In this document: piece after piece, positions 17,665-26,081 of the stretch
Layout of the letters: the number at the start of each line of letters is the position of its first letter
How positions within the stretch are numbered: the stretch's first letter is position 1
Assembly (NCBI GenBank): GCA_030684405.1
Contig: JAUXYA010000032.1
Span: forward strand, 302,764 to 366,763
DNA: 64,000 bases
From: Burkholderiales bacterium
Lineage (GTDB): Bacteria > Pseudomonadota > Gammaproteobacteria > Burkholderiales > SG8-41
Direction: 5' to 3'
Notes under the pieces: model-generated
Databases searched by the model: none
Seen by the model: only the letters and a program-made list of their open reading frames with translations
Told to the model about the DNA's origin: nothing
Position numbers and translations under genes: made by a program

Positions 17665-17710
17665 GGCGGGCCTTTGGTGAGTGACAAAGAGGGGCAAGCA
17701 ACACAAAGTT

Positions 17711-17776
17711 GTGGTTGCCCCTCTACTTCGTTTCAAGTGTTCCCTTGTCTCCCCGGCAGGGGGCGGGGAGAGGGAA
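17711..17776. repeat. Composite dispersed repeat, 'CCCTCTCCCC' family, copy A
   Basis: A conserved head (GTTGCCCCTCTACTTCG ... CAAGTGTTCCCTT) is followed by a GC-rich hairpin ending GGGGAGAGGG. The same head recurs at 30293 and, inside a coding sequence, at 50496. It fills the gap between the MmgE/PrpD and SMP-30 genes. Confidence 0.8.
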
Positions 17777-17786
17777 CATCGAAGAT

Positions 17787-19190
17787 TCAGGCTTTGAGCA
17801 AAGGCCGCAGCTTGATGACGCTGCCAATCTTCTCCAGGCCCCAAACCGCATCACAGAGCCGGCGCGAACGGGCCTTGCCGAGGATCGGCGCCATCAGGTG
17901 AAAACACTTCTCGTCGACCTGTTCGCGCGTCATCGGATTCTGCGCCGTGCCGAGCACTGCCTTGACGTGTTTGCGCAGCATGCGGCCGTTCTTCAGCTTC
18001 AAGTCGATGATGCCCTGGCGCGAAGGCATTGCGCGGGTCAGTGCGTCATCGCCAAGGAGTGTGATGCGCTTGCGCAGGTCGAGCACCTGCTTGTCGAACA
18101 TGCGCTTCTCGTCGTGCGAGGACTCGAAGGTGACGATGCCGTCAATCAGCATCACCGCGCACATGTGCTGCATGCAGATATCGGGCATGTTGCGGTTGTC
18201 GGTGGTGTTGGCGGCCTGGTGCGCGACGCGGATCACCAGCTTGTCCACGTCTGCGGCCTTGACCCCGTTTTCGCGGATCATCTCCAGCAGGCCGTCGAGC
18301 GGTGCCTGGATCGGTGAGCCGACCGACCAGCGCTTGATGTTGGTGTTCATGATCTCGTAGACCTTGCCGAGATCCTTGATCAGGCGCTTCGGTTCCGGCT
18401 TGCGGCCGATGCGGCGGGTTTCGTCGTAGGCGATGTAGAAATTGCGCTCGCCTGAAAACACGTCATCCACCGCAGTGAAGCCACAGGACACCATCGACGC
18501 TGCTGCGGTGCCGTTGCGCGCCGGCATGCCGCCGAAGTCGAAGGCCTTCTCGATGTGTTCCTCGTCGCGCATCCAGCAGGAAATGCCCGAACACTGCTGC
18601 GCGGTGTACGACAGCGCATGACGCATGCCGTTGTAGTTCAGGCCCGCCAGCAGGGAAGCCGCTGCTGCGGCGCCGAAGCTCGGGCCGAAGCTGTGGGTCG
18701 AGTGTCCGACCTGGCGGAAGTCATAGGGATGCAGCGAGAGGTTGATGCGTGCACAGAGGTCATAGCCCAGTGCAACGGCGCGCAGCAGCTGCGTGCCGTT
18801 CGATTTTTCGCGTTCGCCCATCGCAAGTGCGGCCGGCACGATCGCGCAGCCGGGGTGCGACAGCGAGGGGGCGTGCGAGTCGTCGGTCTCGTCGGCATGC
18901 GCCAGCATGCCGTTGATGTGCGCAGCCTGTTCAGCGTTGGTGATGACGTCCGAGCCGATCACCAGCGCCTGCGGAGTACCGCCGAGCGTCTTTGCGTAGG
19001 CGATGGCTTTCTCGCCCGGCAGCAGGCGCGAGCCCGAAACCATCGCGGCGATGGTGTCGAGCAGGTGGTGCTTGGTCTTCTCCGCGACTTCTTTGGGTAG
19101 CGGCTTTCTCGCTGCGCCGGCCATGTAGGTGGCCAGGGTTTTCATCAGCGGAGAAACCGCGGTTTTGGAAGCTTTCGATTTGCTGCTCAT
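17787..19190 (-). CDS. MmgE/PrpD-family protein, second paralogue
   Basis: A 467-residue MmgE/PrpD protein that differs clearly from the one at 10611. It contains KTKHHLLDTIAAMVSGSRLLPGEKAIAYAK, ADETDDSHAPSLSHPGCAIVPAALAMGE, GYDLCARINLSLHPYDFRQVGHSTHSFGPSFGAAAAAS and MRDEEHIEKAFDFGGMPARNGTAAASMV. An N-terminal lysine/serine-rich tail precedes the domain. Its start overlaps the stop of the SDR gene by four bases, so the SDR and PrpD proteins are coupled. The head of its HAxETDD stretch matches the family's substrate pocket. Substrate unknown. Confidence 0.88.
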   Translation of the reverse strand: MSSKSKASKTAVSPLMKTLATYMAGAARKPLPKEVAEKTKHHLLDTIAAMVSGSRLLPGEKAIAYAKTLGGTPQALVIGSDVITNAEQAAHINGMLAHADETDDSHAPSLSHPGCAIVPAALAMGEREKSNGTQLLRAVALGYDLCARINLSLHPYDFRQVGHSTHSFGPSFGAAAAASLLAGLNYNGMRHALSYTAQQCSGISCWMRDEEHIEKAFDFGGMPARNGTAAASMVSCGFTAVDDVFSGERNFYIAYDETRRIGRKPEPKRLIKDLGKVYEIMNTNIKRWSVGSPIQAPLDGLLEMIRENGVKAADVDKLVIRVAHQAANTTDNRNMPDICMQHMCAVMLIDGIVTFESSHDEKRMFDKQVLDLRKRITLLGDDALTRAMPSRQGIIDLKLKNGRMLRKHVKAVLGTAQNPMTREQVDEKCFHLMAPILGKARSRRLCDAVWGLEKIGSVIKLRPLLKA

Positions 19191-19963
19191 GGCATCAGTA
19201 CTCCGCCGTTAACGTGGATGGATTGTCCGGTGATGTAGCGCGCGTCGGGTCCGCACAACATGCGCACCATTGCTGCGATTTCCTGGGGTTCGCCGCGCCG
19301 GCCGACCAGCGGCAGCGTCTTGCGATGATCCGGACGCTCCGGCGCGCCGGGCAGGCCGCGCACGGTAGCGATCGGGCCGGGCACCACGCAGTTCACGGTG
19401 ATGTTGTGCTCGGCAAGATCGTGGGCCACCGCCTTGGCCATCGCTGCAAGGCCGCCCTTGGACGCCACGACATGCGCGCGATGCAAGGCACCCTTATGGC
19501 CGGTCAGGCCGCCGATGTAGACCAGCGAGCCGCCACCGGCCTTGATCAGCTGGGGCAGGGCGGCCTGAGAGACGAGAAAGGCACCGTCAAGCACGGTCGA
19601 AGTTACGCGCTTCCACTCCTCAAAACTCATCTGTGCGAAAGGTGTTTCGGCGCGGATGGCGGCGTTGCTGACCACCATGTCGATGCGTCCAAATTGTTTT
19701 ACGGTTTCATCGACGAGGTGTTTGACTGCGGCTGGATCCGTGATGTCGCCCATGCACAGCGCCGCTTTGCCACCCGCCTTCTCGATCATCGCAACGGTTT
19801 CTTCGCCCGCCTCGCGCGAGGTGTTGGCATTGATCATCACCGTCGCACCGCCCGCGGCGAGCGCGCGCGAAATGGCGCGGCCGATGTTGCGCGCGCCGCC
19901 GGTGATCAGCGCAACTTTGCCGGTGAATTCATCACCGCGCCGCATGCCGATTTCATAATCCAT
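19187..19963 (-). CDS. SDR-fold protein lacking the usual catalytic Ser and Tyr
   Basis: A 258-residue short-chain dehydrogenase/reductase fold. The NAD(P) loop is VALITGGARNIGRAIS, followed by CMGDITDPA and SNAAI, and the tail GQSIHVNGGVLMP is standard. At the active site, however, the catalytic Ser position reads Gly (YIGGLTG) and the Tyr of YxxxK reads Val (VVASKGGL); Lys is kept. I checked this in the DNA at 19468-19520. It is the first gene of a unit with the PrpD protein. It may bind nucleotide without reducing a carbonyl, or use another mechanism. Confidence 0.88.
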   Translation of the reverse strand: MDYEIGMRRGDEFTGKVALITGGARNIGRAISRALAAGGATVMINANTSREAGEETVAMIEKAGGKAALCMGDITDPAAVKHLVDETVKQFGRIDMVVSNAAIRAETPFAQMSFEEWKRVTSTVLDGAFLVSQAALPQLIKAGGGSLVYIGGLTGHKGALHRAHVVASKGGLAAMAKAVAHDLAEHNITVNCVVPGPIATVRGLPGAPERPDHRKTLPLVGRRGEPQEIAAMVRMLCGPDARYITGQSIHVNGGVLMP

Positions 19964-19996
19964 TAAATATCCTTTAAAATCAATTACTTATAACTT
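19961..19996 (-). repeat. AT-rich recurring motif, copy 2
   Basis: On the minus strand it reads GTTATAAGTAATTGATTTTA then AAGGATATTTAATG, so the motif runs directly into the start codon of the SDR gene. It probably includes promoter and ribosome-site elements there. Confidence 0.55.
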
Positions 19997-20262
19997 GACG
20001 AATGGGCTTGCTGCCGCAAAAAAAGCGGCAGTAAAAAAGCTTCCAAAGCCAGGTATGCAATGAACGGTCGGCGTCTGCGCCAGTACAAGAGCGCGACGCT
20101 CAAGTTCAAACATCGGGATCTCCTCCGGCAGCCGCGTCGCAAAGCCCTGCGCAGCGACGGGATGTCATTCTTCAGTGGGCACTTCGATTCTAGCAGCCCC
20201 GAACCGCGCACGTCGGCTGATGTCCGTACTGTAAAATGCCGCTTTTCGCAAAGGGGCTTGCA
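19997..20262. other. Intergenic region before purE
   Basis: No gene is supported here. A hairpin CTGCCGC-A7-GCGGCAG lies at 20011-20031. A TAAAAT hexamer at 20232-20237 preceded by TACTG is a plausible -10 box for purE; no convincing -35 is seen. Open frames across this stretch have no recognisable protein. Confidence 0.5.
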
Positions 20263-20757
20263 GTGAAAAAACCGAAGGTCGGCATCGTCATGGGCAGTCA
20301 GAGCGATTGGGACGTGATGCGCCATGCGGTCGCCATGATGCGCCAGTTCGGCGTGCCCTTCGAAGCCCAGGTAGTCTCCGCGCACCGCACGCCCGATCTG
20401 CTTTACCGCTACGCCGAGGGCGCCGAAGTCCGTGGCCTGCAGTGCATTATCGCCGGTGCCGGCGGCTCGGCGCACCTGCCGGGCATGCTCGCGGCAAAAA
20501 CCATCGTGCCTGTGCTCGGTGTTCCGGTGACCTCGCGCGCGCTGAAAGGCCTCGACTCGCTGCTGTCCATCGTGCAGATGCCCAAAGGCGTGCCGGTAGC
20601 GACATTTGCTGTCGGCGAAGCGGGAGCTGCCAACGCCGGACTGTTCGCCGTGGCGATGCTCGCGTACGCGGACCCTAAACTCGCGAAGAAACTCGCGACC
20701 TTCCGCAAAAAGCAGACCGCGACCGTGCGCGCGATGAAGCTGCCGATAAAAAAATGA
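20263..20757 (+). CDS. purE: N5-carboxyaminoimidazole ribonucleotide mutase (PurE class I)
   Basis: A 164-residue PurE from a GTG start ([18 protein letters not shown]). The family pocket is visible as [31 protein letters not shown] and [33 protein letters not shown]. PurE moves the carboxylate of N5-CAIR to give CAIR in purine synthesis, as partner of PurK, which is encoded next. The GTG at 20263 has an AAGGGG site seven bases upstream and gives normal length; the ATG at 20236 lies in the likely -10 box. Confidence 0.96.
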   Translation: MKKPKVGIVMGSQSDWDVMRHAVAMMRQFGVPFEAQVVSAHRTPDLLYRYAEGAEVRGLQCIIAGAGGSAHLPGMLAAKTIVPVLGVPVTSRALKGLDSLLSIVQMPKGVPVATFAVGEAGAANAGLFAVAMLAYADPKLAKKLATFRKKQTATVRAMKLPIKK

Positions 20758-20771
20758 AAGCTGAAAATCAA

Positions 20772-20856
20772 TTTACAGGATGTACAGGATTGACAGGATG
20801 AAACCACGCATGCCCGGTTTTTATCTTGTTCATCCTGTCCATCCTGTTAATGGACT
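20772..20856. repeat. 'ACAGGATG' inverted repeat
   Basis: Left arm 20772-20802 carries ACAGGAT three times (TACAGGATGTACAGGATTGACAGGATG), and right arm 20829-20856 carries the complement (CATCCTGTCCATCCTGTTAA). It fills the purE-purK gap and can form a long imperfect hairpin. Repeats of this type are widespread in proteobacterial intergenic DNA. Confidence 0.75.
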
Positions 20857-20892
20857 TAGGGTTTTCCCTGTGTCCAATCCTGTTTTTCCATC

Positions 20893-22029
20893 ATGATTTT
20901 TCCCGACGCCATGCTCGGCATGCTCGGCGGCGGCCAGTTGGGCCGCATGTTCACGCTCGCCGCGCACAGCATGGGTTACCGCGTCACCGTGCTCGATCCC
21001 GACCCGCTGAGCCCCGCCGGCGCGATCGCCGACGTGCACCTGAAGGCCGCCTACCAGGATGTCGAGGCGCTGCAGCAACTGGCCGATACCTGCGCCGCGG
21101 TCACCACCGAATTCGAGAACGTGCCCGCCGAGAGCCTGCGCTGGCTGGCGAGTCACTGCGCAGTGCGTCCTGCCGGTGACGCCGTGGCCATCGCCCAGGA
21201 CCGCATCCGCGAAAAGGCCTTCGTTCGCTCCTGCGGGATCGAGGTCGCGCCTTACGCGGTGATCGAAAAAGCTGCCGACCTCGACACTGCGGATGCCGCG
21301 CTGTTCCCCGGCATCCTCAAGCGCGCGCGTTTCGGCTACGACGGCAAGGGCCAGGCGCGCGTGGCGAATGTCGCCGAGGCGAAGAAAGCCTTCGCTGAAA
21401 TGGGCGCCGAATCCTCCGTACTGGAACAGCGCATTGCCCTGAAATGTGAAATCTCCGCCGTGGTTGCCCGCGGCGCCGACGGCAGCGGCCGCGGTTTTCC
21501 GGTGGCCGAGAACCGCCACCGCAACGGCATCCTCGACGTCAGCATCGTGCCGGCGCGGGTGACGCCCGAGCTCGCGCAGCGTGCCGAACAATGGGCGCTG
21601 AAGATTGCCGAAAAGCTCGATTACTGCGGTGTGCTCGCGGTGGAATTTTTTGTCACTACAGACGGGCAGTTGCTGGTGAATGAAATGGCGCCGCGCCCGC
21701 ACAACAGCGGCCATTACACCCTCGACGCCTGCGCCACCTCGCAATTCGAGCAGCAGGTGCGCACGCTTTGCGGCCTGCCGCTGGGCGACACCCGGCTGCT
21801 CGCTCCGGTGGTGATGGTCAACCTGCTCGGCGAAGCCTGGCAGCATGGCCAGCCGCAGTGGGAGCGCGTATTCCTCGCGCCCGAGGGGAAGCTCCACCTT
21901 TACGGCAAGCACGAGGCCCGCGCCGGCCGCAAGATGGGGCATTTCACGATGCTTGGTGCCAGCGCAGACGCTGCGCTGCAGAAGGCGCTGATTGTGCGCA
22001 GCGCGCTGTATCCGGACTGGAAAGACTGA
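20893..22029 (+). CDS. purK: 5-(carboxyamino)imidazole ribonucleotide synthase
   Basis: A 378-residue ATP-grasp enzyme that carboxylates AIR with bicarbonate and ATP. It shows MLGMLGGGQLGRMF, the ATP-grasp segments PGILKRARFGYDGKGQARV and EQRIALKCEISAVVARG, and the metal-binding VNEMAPRPHNSGHYTLDAC stretch. Length and order (purE, purK, purC) are normal. The gap to purE contains only a repeat, so co-transcription is likely. Confidence 0.96.
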   Translation: MIFPDAMLGMLGGGQLGRMFTLAAHSMGYRVTVLDPDPLSPAGAIADVHLKAAYQDVEALQQLADTCAAVTTEFENVPAESLRWLASHCAVRPAGDAVAIAQDRIREKAFVRSCGIEVAPYAVIEKAADLDTADAALFPGILKRARFGYDGKGQARVANVAEAKKAFAEMGAESSVLEQRIALKCEISAVVARGADGSGRGFPVAENRHRNGILDVSIVPARVTPELAQRAEQWALKIAEKLDYCGVLAVEFFVTTDGQLLVNEMAPRPHNSGHYTLDACATSQFEQQVRTLCGLPLGDTRLLAPVVMVNLLGEAWQHGQPQWERVFLAPEGKLHLYGKHEARAGRKMGHFTMLGASADAALQKALIVRSALYPDWKD

Positions 22030-22046
22030 GGGGCGAATGATTGTCG

Positions 22047-22093
22047 GCCGCCCCTCACCCCGGCCCTCTCCCCGCAAGCGGGGCGAGGGAGAG
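22047..22093. repeat. 'CCCTCTCCCC' palindromic repeat, short copy
   Basis: CCCCTCACCCCGGCCCTCTC followed by CCCGC-AAGC-GGGGCGAGGGAG forms a GC hairpin in the purK-purC gap. It matches the hairpin half of the composite repeats at 30293 and 50432 but lacks the 35-base head. Confidence 0.75.
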
Positions 22094-22127
22094 TTTCTTG
22101 ATGCGCATAGCGGAATCTGAAACGACC

Positions 22128-23015
22128 ATGAGCGACACCCCGCTGTACAAGACCGACCTCAAAAGCCTGCCCTTCCTCCACCGCGGCAAGGTGCGCGACA
22201 TCTACGCCGTCGGCGACGACAAGCTGCTGGTGGTGCAGAGCGATAGGCTCTCCGCCTTCGACGTGATCCTCGACGATCCGATTCCGGGCAAGGGCCGCGT
22301 GCTGACGGAAGTGTCGTACTTCTGGTTCGAAAAACTCAAACACATCGTCCCCAACCACCTGACCGGCATTGATCCGGCGACGGTGGTGGCGCCGGAAGAA
22401 CGCGCGCAGATCGCCGGCCGCGCGATGGTGGTCCACAAATACCAGCCGCTGATGGTCGAGGCCGTGGTGCGCGGCTACATCATCGGTTCGGGCTGGAGCG
22501 ATTACCAGAAAACCGGCGCGATCTGCGGCATCCAGTTGCCCGCGGGCCTCAAGCAGGCGGAGAAACTGGCCGAGCCGATTTTCACGCCGGCGTCGAAGGC
22601 GCCCGCCGGCCATCACGATGAAAACATCACCTACGAGGATGTTGTAAACACCATCGGTGCCGCGAACACCGCGAAGGTGAAGGAGATTTCGATCCAGCTC
22701 TACACCGAAGCCGCAGCCTTTGCCGCGACGCGCGGCATCATCATCGCCGACACCAAGTTTGAATTCGGCACCGACGCCGCCGGCAACATTTTCCTGATCG
22801 ACGAGGCGCTGACGCCGGATTCCTCGCGTTTCTGGCCTGCGGCGGAATACCGCACCGGCATCAGCCCGCCCAGCTTCGACAAGCAGTTCGTCCGCGACTG
22901 GCTGGAAACCCAGCCCTGGAACAAGAAGGCGCCTGCCCCGCGCCTGCCCGCCGCCGTGCTGGCGAAGACCGCGGAGAAGTACCGCGAAGCCCAGCGCATG
23001 CTGACCGGCCACTGA
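22128..23015 (+). CDS. purC: SAICAR synthetase
   Basis: A 295-residue phosphoribosylaminoimidazole-succinocarboxamide synthase. It joins CAIR and aspartate with ATP. Visible motifs are [62 protein letters not shown] and the signature [15 protein letters not shown] chose the ATG at 22128 ([11 protein letters not shown]); the extension to 22041 translates the repeat. The gene is followed after one base by the next coding region. Confidence 0.96.
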   Translation: MSDTPLYKTDLKSLPFLHRGKVRDIYAVGDDKLLVVQSDRLSAFDVILDDPIPGKGRVLTEVSYFWFEKLKHIVPNHLTGIDPATVVAPEERAQIAGRAMVVHKYQPLMVEAVVRGYIIGSGWSDYQKTGAICGIQLPAGLKQAEKLAEPIFTPASKAPAGHHDENITYEDVVNTIGAANTAKVKEISIQLYTEAAAFAATRGIIIADTKFEFGTDAAGNIFLIDEALTPDSSRFWPAAEYRTGISPPSFDKQFVRDWLETQPWNKKAPAPRLPAAVLAKTAEKYREAQRMLTGH

Positions 23016-23016
23016 G

Positions 23017-24180
23017 ATGTCGACCACGCTGTTTCCCGAAGGCAGTAAATCCGAAGGCGCCGCGGTGACCACCGGCATCCTGCCCGACCGCGACATCGCG
23101 CGCCTGATCGAAGGCGGGCGCATCAGTGCCGAAGGCGGTGTCGATCCCTCGCAGATCCAGCCGGCGAGCCTCGACCTGCGCCTCGGCACCACCGCCTGGC
23201 GCGTGCGCGCAAGTTTCCTGCCGGGCAAGACCTCGACCGTGCAGGCCAAGATCGACCGCCTGCAGATGCACAAGATCGACCTGAGCCGGCCGACTGTGCT
23301 GGAGAAGGGATGCGTCTACATCGCCGAGCTGATGGAAGAGCTGAAGCTGCCCACCGACATCGCCGGTTATGCCAATCCGAAAAGCTCCACCGGGCGGCTG
23401 GATATTTTCACGCGGCTGATCACCGATTGCGGCGCCGAATTCGAAGGTGTGGCGGCCGGTTACAAGGGCAAGCTCTACGTGGAAATCATGCCCCACACCT
23501 TCAGCGTGCTGGCGCAACAGGGCACGCGGCTCAATCAAATTCGTTTCGTCCGCGGCAATCCGCCGCCCTCCGACACCAAACTCACCGAACTCGACCAGAC
23601 CATCAAGTTGGTCTATTCCGACAGTGAAATGCCGCTGCCGGCGATCATCAAAAACGGCCTGTGGATTTCGGTGGACCTCGAAGGTGATGCCAGCAACGGC
23701 ATCATCGGTTATCGCGCGAAACATCATGCGCCTTTGATCGACCTGTCAAAACTCAATCATTACGACCCGCTCGACTTCTGGGAGCCGATCGCCCGCAACG
23801 CCGAACGCAGCCTGGTGCTGAGTCCGGATGACTTCTACATCCTCGTGTCGCGCGAACGCGTGCGCATCCCCAACAGCCATGCCGCGTCGATGGTGCCCTA
23901 CGATCCCTCGGTCGGCGAATTCCGCATCCACTACGCCGGCTTCTTCGATCCCGGCTTCGGTTACGGCGCCAACAACCTGAAGGGCGCGCGCGCCGTGCTC
24001 GAAGTGCGCTCGCATGACGTGCCCTTCATGATCGAACACGGCCAGGACGTCGGCCGCCTGATCTACGAACGCCTGCTCGGCGAACCGGAAAAAATCTACG
24101 GTGTGAACATCGGCTCGAACTACCAGTCGCAGGGGCTGAAGCTGAGCAAGCAGTTCAAGCCGCTGGCGATGCCGGTCTAA
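23017..24180 (+). CDS. Long-form dCTP deaminase-like protein (duplicated domain)
   Basis: A 387-residue protein, about twice the length of classical Dcd. The N-terminal half has GILPDRDIARLIEGGRISAEGGVDPSQIQPASLDLRLG, PKSSTGRLDIFTRLITDCGAEFEG and PHTFSVLAQQGTRLNQIRF, the dCTP-deaminase/dUTPase trimer motifs. The C-terminal half repeats the pattern more loosely (PDDFYILVSRERVRIPNSHAASMVPYDPSVGEFRIHYAGFFDPGFGYG). This long form is known mainly from alphaproteobacteria. The second half probably provides the pseudo-symmetric active site. It follows purC by one base, so nucleotide metabolism fits. Confidence 0.85.
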   Translation: MSTTLFPEGSKSEGAAVTTGILPDRDIARLIEGGRISAEGGVDPSQIQPASLDLRLGTTAWRVRASFLPGKTSTVQAKIDRLQMHKIDLSRPTVLEKGCVYIAELMEELKLPTDIAGYANPKSSTGRLDIFTRLITDCGAEFEGVAAGYKGKLYVEIMPHTFSVLAQQGTRLNQIRFVRGNPPPSDTKLTELDQTIKLVYSDSEMPLPAIIKNGLWISVDLEGDASNGIIGYRAKHHAPLIDLSKLNHYDPLDFWEPIARNAERSLVLSPDDFYILVSRERVRIPNSHAASMVPYDPSVGEFRIHYAGFFDPGFGYGANNLKGARAVLEVRSHDVPFMIEHGQDVGRLIYERLLGEPEKIYGVNIGSNYQSQGLKLSKQFKPLAMPV

Positions 24181-24194
24181 ACAACGGCCTCCAT

Positions 24195-24301
24195 CCCGTC
24201 ATTCCGGCGGAAGCCGGAATCCAGACAGGTCGCTGCGGGTGTGATGCACGTCCCTGGATTCCGGCTATCCCTCAAGGGGCCTTCATGCGGAGCGCCCCTT
24301 G
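24195..24301. repeat. Dispersed palindromic repeat, 'ccgg' family, copy 2
   Basis: CCCGTCATTCCGGCGGAAGC with its complement-like CCTGGATTCCGGCTATCC at 24252-24270 is the second copy of the family seen at 10513. A further hairpin with CAAGGGGC and GCCCCTTG arms follows at 24273-24301 and may terminate both convergent genes. Confidence 0.75.
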
Positions 24302-24318
24302 TGTTTCTGCGGCAACAA

Positions 24319-24555
24319 TCAGCGTAGCGCGTCGATCGAAGCGCCGAAGTTGATGTGGAAGGGCGCGCCATCGAGCACCAGCGCCGGCACCGACTTCACG
24401 CCGGCGGCGTCGGCCTCCTTCAGCCGCGCCTTGTGCTGGCCGAGGTGTACGACCTCGACCTCGTATTTCGCCGGATCAATGGCCATTGCGACATTGCGTT
24501 CGGCATCGATGCACACGGGGCATCCGGCGTGATAAAACACAGCTTTGCTTTTCAT
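24319..24555 (-). CDS. Small thioredoxin-like protein with CPVC motif
   Basis: A 78-residue thioredoxin/glutaredoxin-fold protein: MKSKAVFYHAGCPVCIDAERN places the CPVC pair at residues 12-15, and KSVPALVLDG gives the cis-proline. An AAGGAG site lies six bases before the ATG at 24555. It is divergent from an HxlR regulator with 122 bases between start codons, an arrangement typical of a redox-responsive regulator and its target. Probably cytoplasmic, as no leader is seen. Confidence 0.85.
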   Translation of the reverse strand: MKSKAVFYHAGCPVCIDAERNVAMAIDPAKYEVEVVHLGQHKARLKEADAAGVKSVPALVLDGAPFHINFGASIDALR

Positions 24556-24677
24556 GCGGGTCTCCTTGGACGGTGGGTTTGTGCGACAGGCACGCCGCCA
24601 TCCTGGGCCTCCGCGACGCGCGGCAACAGCAGGCACCTTCCGGAGCCCCGGGCACTTTTTGGTGTAAATCGGCGAAT

Positions 24678-25010
24678 ATGAACGCGAAAAAAAATCTGTC
24701 CGCAGCCTCTGAATACCGACAGCTTGAGGATGTGGTCGGTTGCAAATGGTCGGTGTCGGTGCTGCAGGCGGTCGCCGAAGGCATCTCGCGGCCCGGCGCG
24801 CTGGAACGCCATATCGCCGGCATCTCGACCAAGGTGCTGTCGGAACGCCTGCGCAAGCTCACGCGGTACGGCCTGCTCGACAAGCGGGTGTATGCCGAAG
24901 TGCCGCCGCGCACCGAGTACGCGCTGACGGCCTGCGGACAGAAGCTCGTGCGCATCATCAGCCAGATCCGCACCCTCGACGAGGCCATCCGCAATACTGG
25001 TGAGCGCTGA
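24678..25010 (+). CDS. HxlR-family winged-helix regulator
   Basis: A 110-residue HxlR protein: VVGCKWSVSVLQAVAEGISRPGALERHIAGISTKVLSERLRKLTRYGLLDKRVYAEVPPRTEYALTACGQKL is the classic domain from end to end, including the conserved KW and the 'L.ERL..L...GL' stretch. A Cys sits just before KW, as in thiol-sensing members. The ATG at 24678 is used; the longer frame runs antisense through the neighbour. Its likely target is the divergent CPVC protein. Confidence 0.9.
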   Translation: MNAKKNLSAASEYRQLEDVVGCKWSVSVLQAVAEGISRPGALERHIAGISTKVLSERLRKLTRYGLLDKRVYAEVPPRTEYALTACGQKLVRIISQIRTLDEAIRNTGER

Positions 25011-25014
25011 CGAA

Positions 25015-25053
25015 CATTACATAAGTATTTGTTTTTATTGATATTTTTATTAT
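25015..25053 (+). repeat. AT-rich recurring motif, copy 3
   Basis: TAAGTATTTGTTTTTATTGA followed by TATTTTTATTATCC lies 20-58 bases upstream of the tsaC start and is the most AT-rich stretch in the neighbourhood. It may hold the tsaC promoter. Confidence 0.6.
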
Positions 25054-25072
25054 CCTGCGCGATACTCGCGAG

Positions 25073-26056
25073 ATGACGCATTCCGTTCCCAAAGCCGACA
25101 TCACCCACGCCGCCGCCGTGCTCAAGGCCGGCGAACTCGTCGCATTCCCCACCGAGACCGTCTACGGCCTCGGTGCCGATGCCTCGAATGCCGATGCCGT
25201 GCAGAAGATCTACGCCGCCAAGGGCCGGCCTTCCAGCCATCCGCTGATCGTGCATGTCGCCGACGCTGTGCAGCTCGCCAACTGGGCGCGCGACATTCCG
25301 CCGGCCGCGCATGTGCTCGCAAAAAAATTCTGGCCCGGCCCGCTGACGCTGGTGCTCAAGCGCAATCCGAAAGTGCCCGATGCCGTCACCGGCGGCCAGG
25401 ACACTGTCGCGATCCGCGTACCTTCGCATCCGGTCGCGCAGGCGCTGCTGCGTGAATTCGGTGGCGGTGTTGCCGCACCTTCAGCGAATCGTTTTGGTCG
25501 TGTGTCGGCCACCACGGCCGCCCACGTGCGCGAGGAATTCGGCGATGCAGTCGCCTGCGTACTCGACGGCGGTGCAGCGGATGTCGGCATCGAATCCACC
25601 ATCGTCGACTGCTCGCGCGCGACACCGAGCCTGCTGCGCCCGGGCTGGATCACACCGCAGCAGCTCGAGGCTGCACTCGGTGCGCCACTGGCCGCACCCG
25701 ATGCCGATGCACCACGCGTATCCGGCACGCTGGAAAAACACTACTCGCCGCAGACCCCGGTGATGCTGATGGAAGGTGACCTGGTCATCGAACTCGCGCA
25801 CAGCCTGACGCGCCAGGGCAAGAAGGTAGCTGTGCTGGCGCGGACTACGCTGCGGCCGTTAATTGATGATTTAGTGTGGCGGGCTGCGCCGGCGGATGCG
25901 GCGGGTTACGCGCATGACCTGTATGCCAATCTGCGCGAGCTGGATCAGGCCGGTTGTGATGCGATCCTGGTGGAGCAGCCGCCGGAGGTGGCGGAGTGGT
26001 ATGCGATTCGGGATCGGCTTAACCGTGCTGCTGCAGGCTCCGGAGAAAATCACTAA
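25073..26056 (+). CDS. tsaC: L-threonylcarbamoyladenylate synthase, Sua5 type
   Basis: A 327-residue enzyme that makes threonylcarbamoyl-AMP from threonine, bicarbonate and ATP for t6A modification of tRNA. The YrdC domain (1-210) shows VAFPTETVYGLGADASN, KGRPSSHPLIVHV, DTVAIRVPSHP and GVAAPSANRFGRVSATTAAHV. The C-terminal 100 residues (GTLEKHYSPQTPV onward) are the Sua5 domain with its HYSP linker. No ribosome site is strong. A diverged relic of another tsaC lies at 26797, beyond the next gene. Confidence 0.95.
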   Translation: MTHSVPKADITHAAAVLKAGELVAFPTETVYGLGADASNADAVQKIYAAKGRPSSHPLIVHVADAVQLANWARDIPPAAHVLAKKFWPGPLTLVLKRNPKVPDAVTGGQDTVAIRVPSHPVAQALLREFGGGVAAPSANRFGRVSATTAAHVREEFGDAVACVLDGGAADVGIESTIVDCSRATPSLLRPGWITPQQLEAALGAPLAAPDADAPRVSGTLEKHYSPQTPVMLMEGDLVIELAHSLTRQGKKVAVLARTTLRPLIDDLVWRAAPADAAGYAHDLYANLRELDQAGCDAILVEQPPEVAEWYAIRDRLNRAAAGSGENH

Positions 26057-26081
26057 TGCGATCAGCGTTAATGTTTAGCTC

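Noticed and set aside
20060-20266. 68-codon plus-strand frame before purE
   Set aside because: Basic, low-complexity translation that overlaps the purE promoter and start; no support.
20830-22077. 415-codon minus-strand open frame
   Set aside because: Antisense to purK; no recognisable protein.
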